From contig NW_015971541.1 of assembly GCF_000182565.1 (NCBI RefSeq), positions 1,435,039-1,499,038 on the forward strand: a stretch of 64,000 nucleotides of DNA, in the 5' to 3' direction. Positions 61,095 through 64,000 of this stretch are shown here, piece by piece. The notes under the pieces are model-generated. The model had not been told where the DNA came from. It did not search any database and was given only the letters and a program-made list of their open reading frames with translations. How positions within the stretch are numbered: the stretch's first letter is position 1; every line of letters begins with the position of its first letter. The position numbers and the translations under genes were made by a program. This DNA comes from Spizellomyces punctatus DAOM BR117 (lineage: Eukaryota; Chytridiomycota; Chytridiomycetes; Spizellomycetales; Spizellomycetaceae).

Positions 61095-61980
61095 ATGACA
61101 TCGAAAGCCCTGTGGACATTCAATCTAACTGGTTCGGATACAGTCGCGTAAGTCGCTTGAACGTTGGTGCGCGGGGCATTTGAGACTTGCTAAACGAGTT
61201 TCCACACATCTTCGTCACAGGCGAGGGAACTCGCGAAATACAAAACTTGACCCACCAGGATTTGCGGAGGCTGTGGCGAATGATGGTGCGAGGATTTCGG
61301 TATGTAAGGGATAGACTATCACGATTGCGAACAGCATGTATGGCTGCACACAAGGCCGTACTTACCGAGCGATGGCAGAGACGAGGAAGCCAAGACGATC
61401 AGCAAGAGAAAGAAGTACAAATTGCCAACCTCAAGATGAAGGTAGTTCTCATGCTGCGACTGCAAAAACTGGCGTGTTTGTTCATATGATGCCCGTCAAC
61501 GACAGAAAGCATGGGACGCAGCACTGGCACCTGGGAAGTCAATTCCGATGAACGCCATAATGCTGTACATGTCAGGAAACAGCATACAAATTTTCAGCGT
61601 GCTGGTCACTGTTATGTTGCTGTGGAACTCGATAAAAGCAATAATGGGTGTCAACACTGGTAAGAATCAGTCCCTATACCGGAAGAACCAATTCATTAGA
61701 AACCAACCTGTTGATTCCAGTTTTCGACCGATTTTCTACAAAATCAACGGAGACACGACCACGGGGAATTGCGGCATTGCTAGCACTTTCTAGTGACCCG
61801 TTGCTTCTACCAAAGCTTGCCTATATCGTCCTTCAGTTTGGCTGTCTTGCGCTAGGTGTATGGAAATGTGGGGCAATGGGGTTACTACCAACTGCCCACT
61901 CCGATTGGCTAGCGTTTATGGAACCAAAGAAGATTCTGGAGTATGGTGTAGGAGGAAGCCTAGAGTCGCACACGTCATAA
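61095..61980 (+). CDS. EMC4: ER membrane protein complex subunit 4
   Basis: Five exons: 61095-61147, 61221-61299, 61355-61441, 61506-61659 and 61721-61980, giving 210 residues. LDPPGF near the N-terminus is followed by the family core KAWDAALAPGKSIPMNAIML, spliced at intron 3, then LYMSGNSIQIFS, a membrane helix, a second helix LAYIVLQFGCLALGVWKC and GLLPTAHSDWLAF. EMC4 is a subunit of the insertase that places tail-anchored and multipass proteins in the ER. The second intron has an alternative 49-nt version, but only the 55-nt GTATGT version gives a strong donor. Confidence 0.94.
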
Positions 61981-62073
61981 ATCCTTTGTGCAGTTCTCTT
62001 GAGATTACAGATTGGCCTTTACAGAACACATCTAACATCTATTGAAAATGGGTCCGTTTCCAAATGTACATGT

Positions 62074-62471
62074 CTACTGAGTATTCTCTGATTGTCCCGT
62101 TACTTCCCAGAAATCTTCCTTGACCTCACCGCGGCAGCCAGCCACCGTACAAGAATGGGGTGCCTGGTTTGGCGCATAATTTGGCTTCTGCAGTAAACGT
62201 AGAGATGTATCTGGGTCTACAAATTCCACACCTTGCTGCAGGAGGTAGTTCATATGCTTTTGTGATCTGATGTGGTTCTTGTAAGAGCGTGCGCCTAGTG
62301 GACTTTCGGTTTTCTACAACTGGAGGGTCAGCTTGACGGACAGGGAGAACGGTACAATAACTAAAACATTACCAAGTATCTACCACCACACTCGCAGATC
62401 TTGTAGTCAGTGTCCGCATTTTCGCACTTGAAGACCCACGTGCCCCGTAATGTGCCAGAATCTCTAGGCAT
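62074..62471 (-). CDS. Small orphan protein with zinc-binding-like motif
   Basis: Two exons, 62471-62373 and 62313-62074, with a 59-nt GT-AG intron, give 112 residues. The N-terminus has CEN...CECGGRYL, then a segment KNHIRSQKHMNYL that recalls the second half of a C2H2 zinc finger, and a later CTVAGCRGE. No family was recognised. It could be a DNA- or RNA-binding adaptor. The start is an ATG with an acceptable context, but an upstream exon cannot be excluded. Confidence 0.5.
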
Positions 62472-63117
62472 AGGGAACAGAGAAGACAAACTCCTCCCCA
62501 AGTATCGCCAGTGGATGGTGAGGAAAGGAAGGCAGGAGAGGTGTGCAGGTGCCGCGAGACACCTAGATCCGTCGCAATCAATCGGCCGCTTTCGGCACCC
62601 GCACTTGAGAAGCTGCGCTACTTTGAGATAACCAGCAACCGGTATCCCTAAAACGCGCGACTATCAAGAGAACTACTTTTCCAACGGGTTTTGATGAAGG
62701 AAATGTCCATCTCAGTCGAGGAGCTGCGGGGAACTCGTTGATGACGCATCCGGTTCCAACCACTGCTGCGATGAGGTGTCGCATGCCAGAACGCGCGGGT
62801 CGTTTGTCTTCTCCAACCCATCCACTTTAAAGGAAAACTCGACCTTTGAAGCAAGTCGAATTATCAAGAATATCAAGGACGCAACACTCCAAATCCTTTT
62901 GGGTGAGATGGCTCTTATGCTATAGGACGCGAGTATCTAGGTCACATGTGGTGAATTAACCAGAACGGGGTTTCTCCTAGTGCCTTTTTGAGCAAGAAGA
63001 GTTACAAGCATCATGGCAAGTTGTTCATTGACATTGTCATTGTTAGTGCTCGCCTAACTGGATTGTTGGAGCTTACTTGTTTTCATCTGAATATAGTCCT
63101 TTGATAATGGTCTTCGC
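62472..63117. other. Upstream region of UMP1
   Basis: No gene recognised in these 646 bases. Minus-strand frames at 62578-62854 have no motif. A GTCACATG element and a possible GC-AG intron (63016-63096) before the UMP1 start are the only features noted. Confidence 0.4.
62941..62948. promoter_or_regulatory. RTCACRTG E-box-like site upstream of UMP1
   Basis: GTCACATG lies 170 bp before the UMP1 start codon used here. Confidence 0.4.
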
Positions 63118-63740
63118 ATGTTGCCACCCGTGAGTCAGGGATCTGTTTCGCAAACAAAAGAAGTTGGTCGCAATACGGCATACGGTGTCCACGACACATT
63201 GAGAGAAGGGTTCCGAACTGTGCGGAGTGAGATTATTCCAAAGCACCCTGTCGAGAATATTGACTCGCAGGTAAGGGCTTCTGGATAACGAAGGCGGATA
63301 TTGCTGGAGGCTACAGGCTGTTGATTCGTGTTGTGTTTTAGTGGCAGGAGACCCAAGAGCAGCTTCGTATGACTATGCACCGAAGGGCATTTGGACTACA
63401 CGCACCTCTCCGTCTGCAAATGGAAAAGGTGTTGGTATCTCAGGTATGCCGCCGCGGAATGCACTTACATGTTGTTGACATATATGTCTCATGGATGTTG
63501 GCCATAACAGCCGAGACGCATTCCCGTGCTTCCTGTATCGAATCTAGGTCTGGAAATTCTGGAGGGGAGGGATCAAACAATTGATTATGAGGATTTCCTT
63601 GGAGGTAGGTTTGGCTCACTTGCGATCTACTTTGGACCCAGTTAATGGAATGTGCAATTTTGCTAGATCCTCATCTCTCGACGGATATGATGGATCCTCA
63701 CACTGCTATGGAGCGTGTGCTTGGTCTCGGGCCTTTGTAA
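63118..63740 (+). CDS. UMP1: Proteasome maturation factor UMP1 (POMP)
   Basis: Four exons, 63118-63270, 63342-63443, 63511-63604 and 63667-63740, give 140 residues from the ATG used here. The landmarks GVHDTLREGFRTVRSEIIPK, HPVENID, FGLHAPLRLQME and SNLGLEILEGRDQTIDYEDF cover the UMP1/POMP family core. UMP1 assists assembly of the 20S core and is the first substrate of the mature proteasome. A tiny upstream exon ATG followed by a GC-AG intron would add MSFDNGLR before the present start; frame is kept either way. The window ends 260 bp later without another recognisable gene. Confidence 0.93.
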
Positions 63741-64000
63741 GATGGGTCGTATCAAATGTTGTGTGTGTCAAATAGAGAATCCGCTCAAAACAGCATTGCA
63801 GACAGCCTTTTGCGTCGGTGGTGCTTTAGGAACGTGGATGTTATGCAGATGATCCTTGGAACTGCAGGTTGAAATCTCCTCTCACCCGCCCCTTCACAGT
63901 TCGAGTTTCTTTATTGCGCCATTAAGTTGCAGCCAATGTCTGTTATAGTACAAGAGACATCCAAGCAAACTAATCGATGCATAGCTCAGTTTGGCCTGAA

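Overview
The window looks like nuclear DNA of an early-diverging, zoosporic fungus, probably a chytrid. Most genes are split by short GT-AG introns (mostly 53-90 nt; AP-1 gamma has 12). Fungal markers are STS1/Cut8, an ATG18 PROPPIN and a 161-residue tropomyosin. A CFAP69 homologue points to a motile flagellum. HAUS4 and SIVA homologues, plus one U12-type AT-AC intron, are features known from animals and some early fungi but absent from yeasts. No rRNA, CRISPR array or complete mobile element was seen. Gene models were built by hand from reading frames, splice signals and family resemblance; no database was searched.

Layout. 0-16 kb: LYC1-like acetyltransferase (cut by the window start), TMEM41-type VTT protein, a seven-helix orphan, STS1, a hidden four-exon APC13, a ZC3HC1-like gene carrying the U12-type intron, NF-YC, mitoribosomal DAP3 and NAR1. 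16-36 kb: an AT-rich gap, a Gln/His-rich cysteine protein, CFAP69, ALG14, GDP-mannose pyrophosphorylase, PRP17/CDC40, AP-1 gamma and HAUS4. 36-46 kb: a small orphan, a poorly resolved 3.5-kb stretch, ESA1, ATG18, a secreted cysteine-rich protein and a dienelactone hydrolase. 46-64 kb: tropomyosin, V-ATPase D, pyrimidine 5'-nucleotidase, WBP4, SNRNP27, VPS72/YL1, SmE, SPC25, SIVA, nitronate monooxygenase, TRM61, EMC4, a small zinc-binding orphan and UMP1.

Themes. There is no operon, but most plus-strand genes are preceded head-to-head by a minus-strand gene, often only 150-400 bp away, so shared promoters are likely. Four splicing genes (PRP17, WBP4, SNRNP27, SmE) lie within 28 kb. ALG14 and GDP-mannose pyrophosphorylase, both needed for lipid-linked oligosaccharide synthesis, are divergent neighbours. 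STS1 and UMP1 serve the proteasome. An E-box-like element, RTCACRTG, recurs upstream of several genes.

The most unusual items are the U12-type AT-AC intron in the ZC3HC1-like gene, a possible second set of U12 signals nested in the outsized first intron of ATG18, the 61-bp antisense coding overlap of CFAP69 and ALG14, and several conserved-looking orphan proteins.
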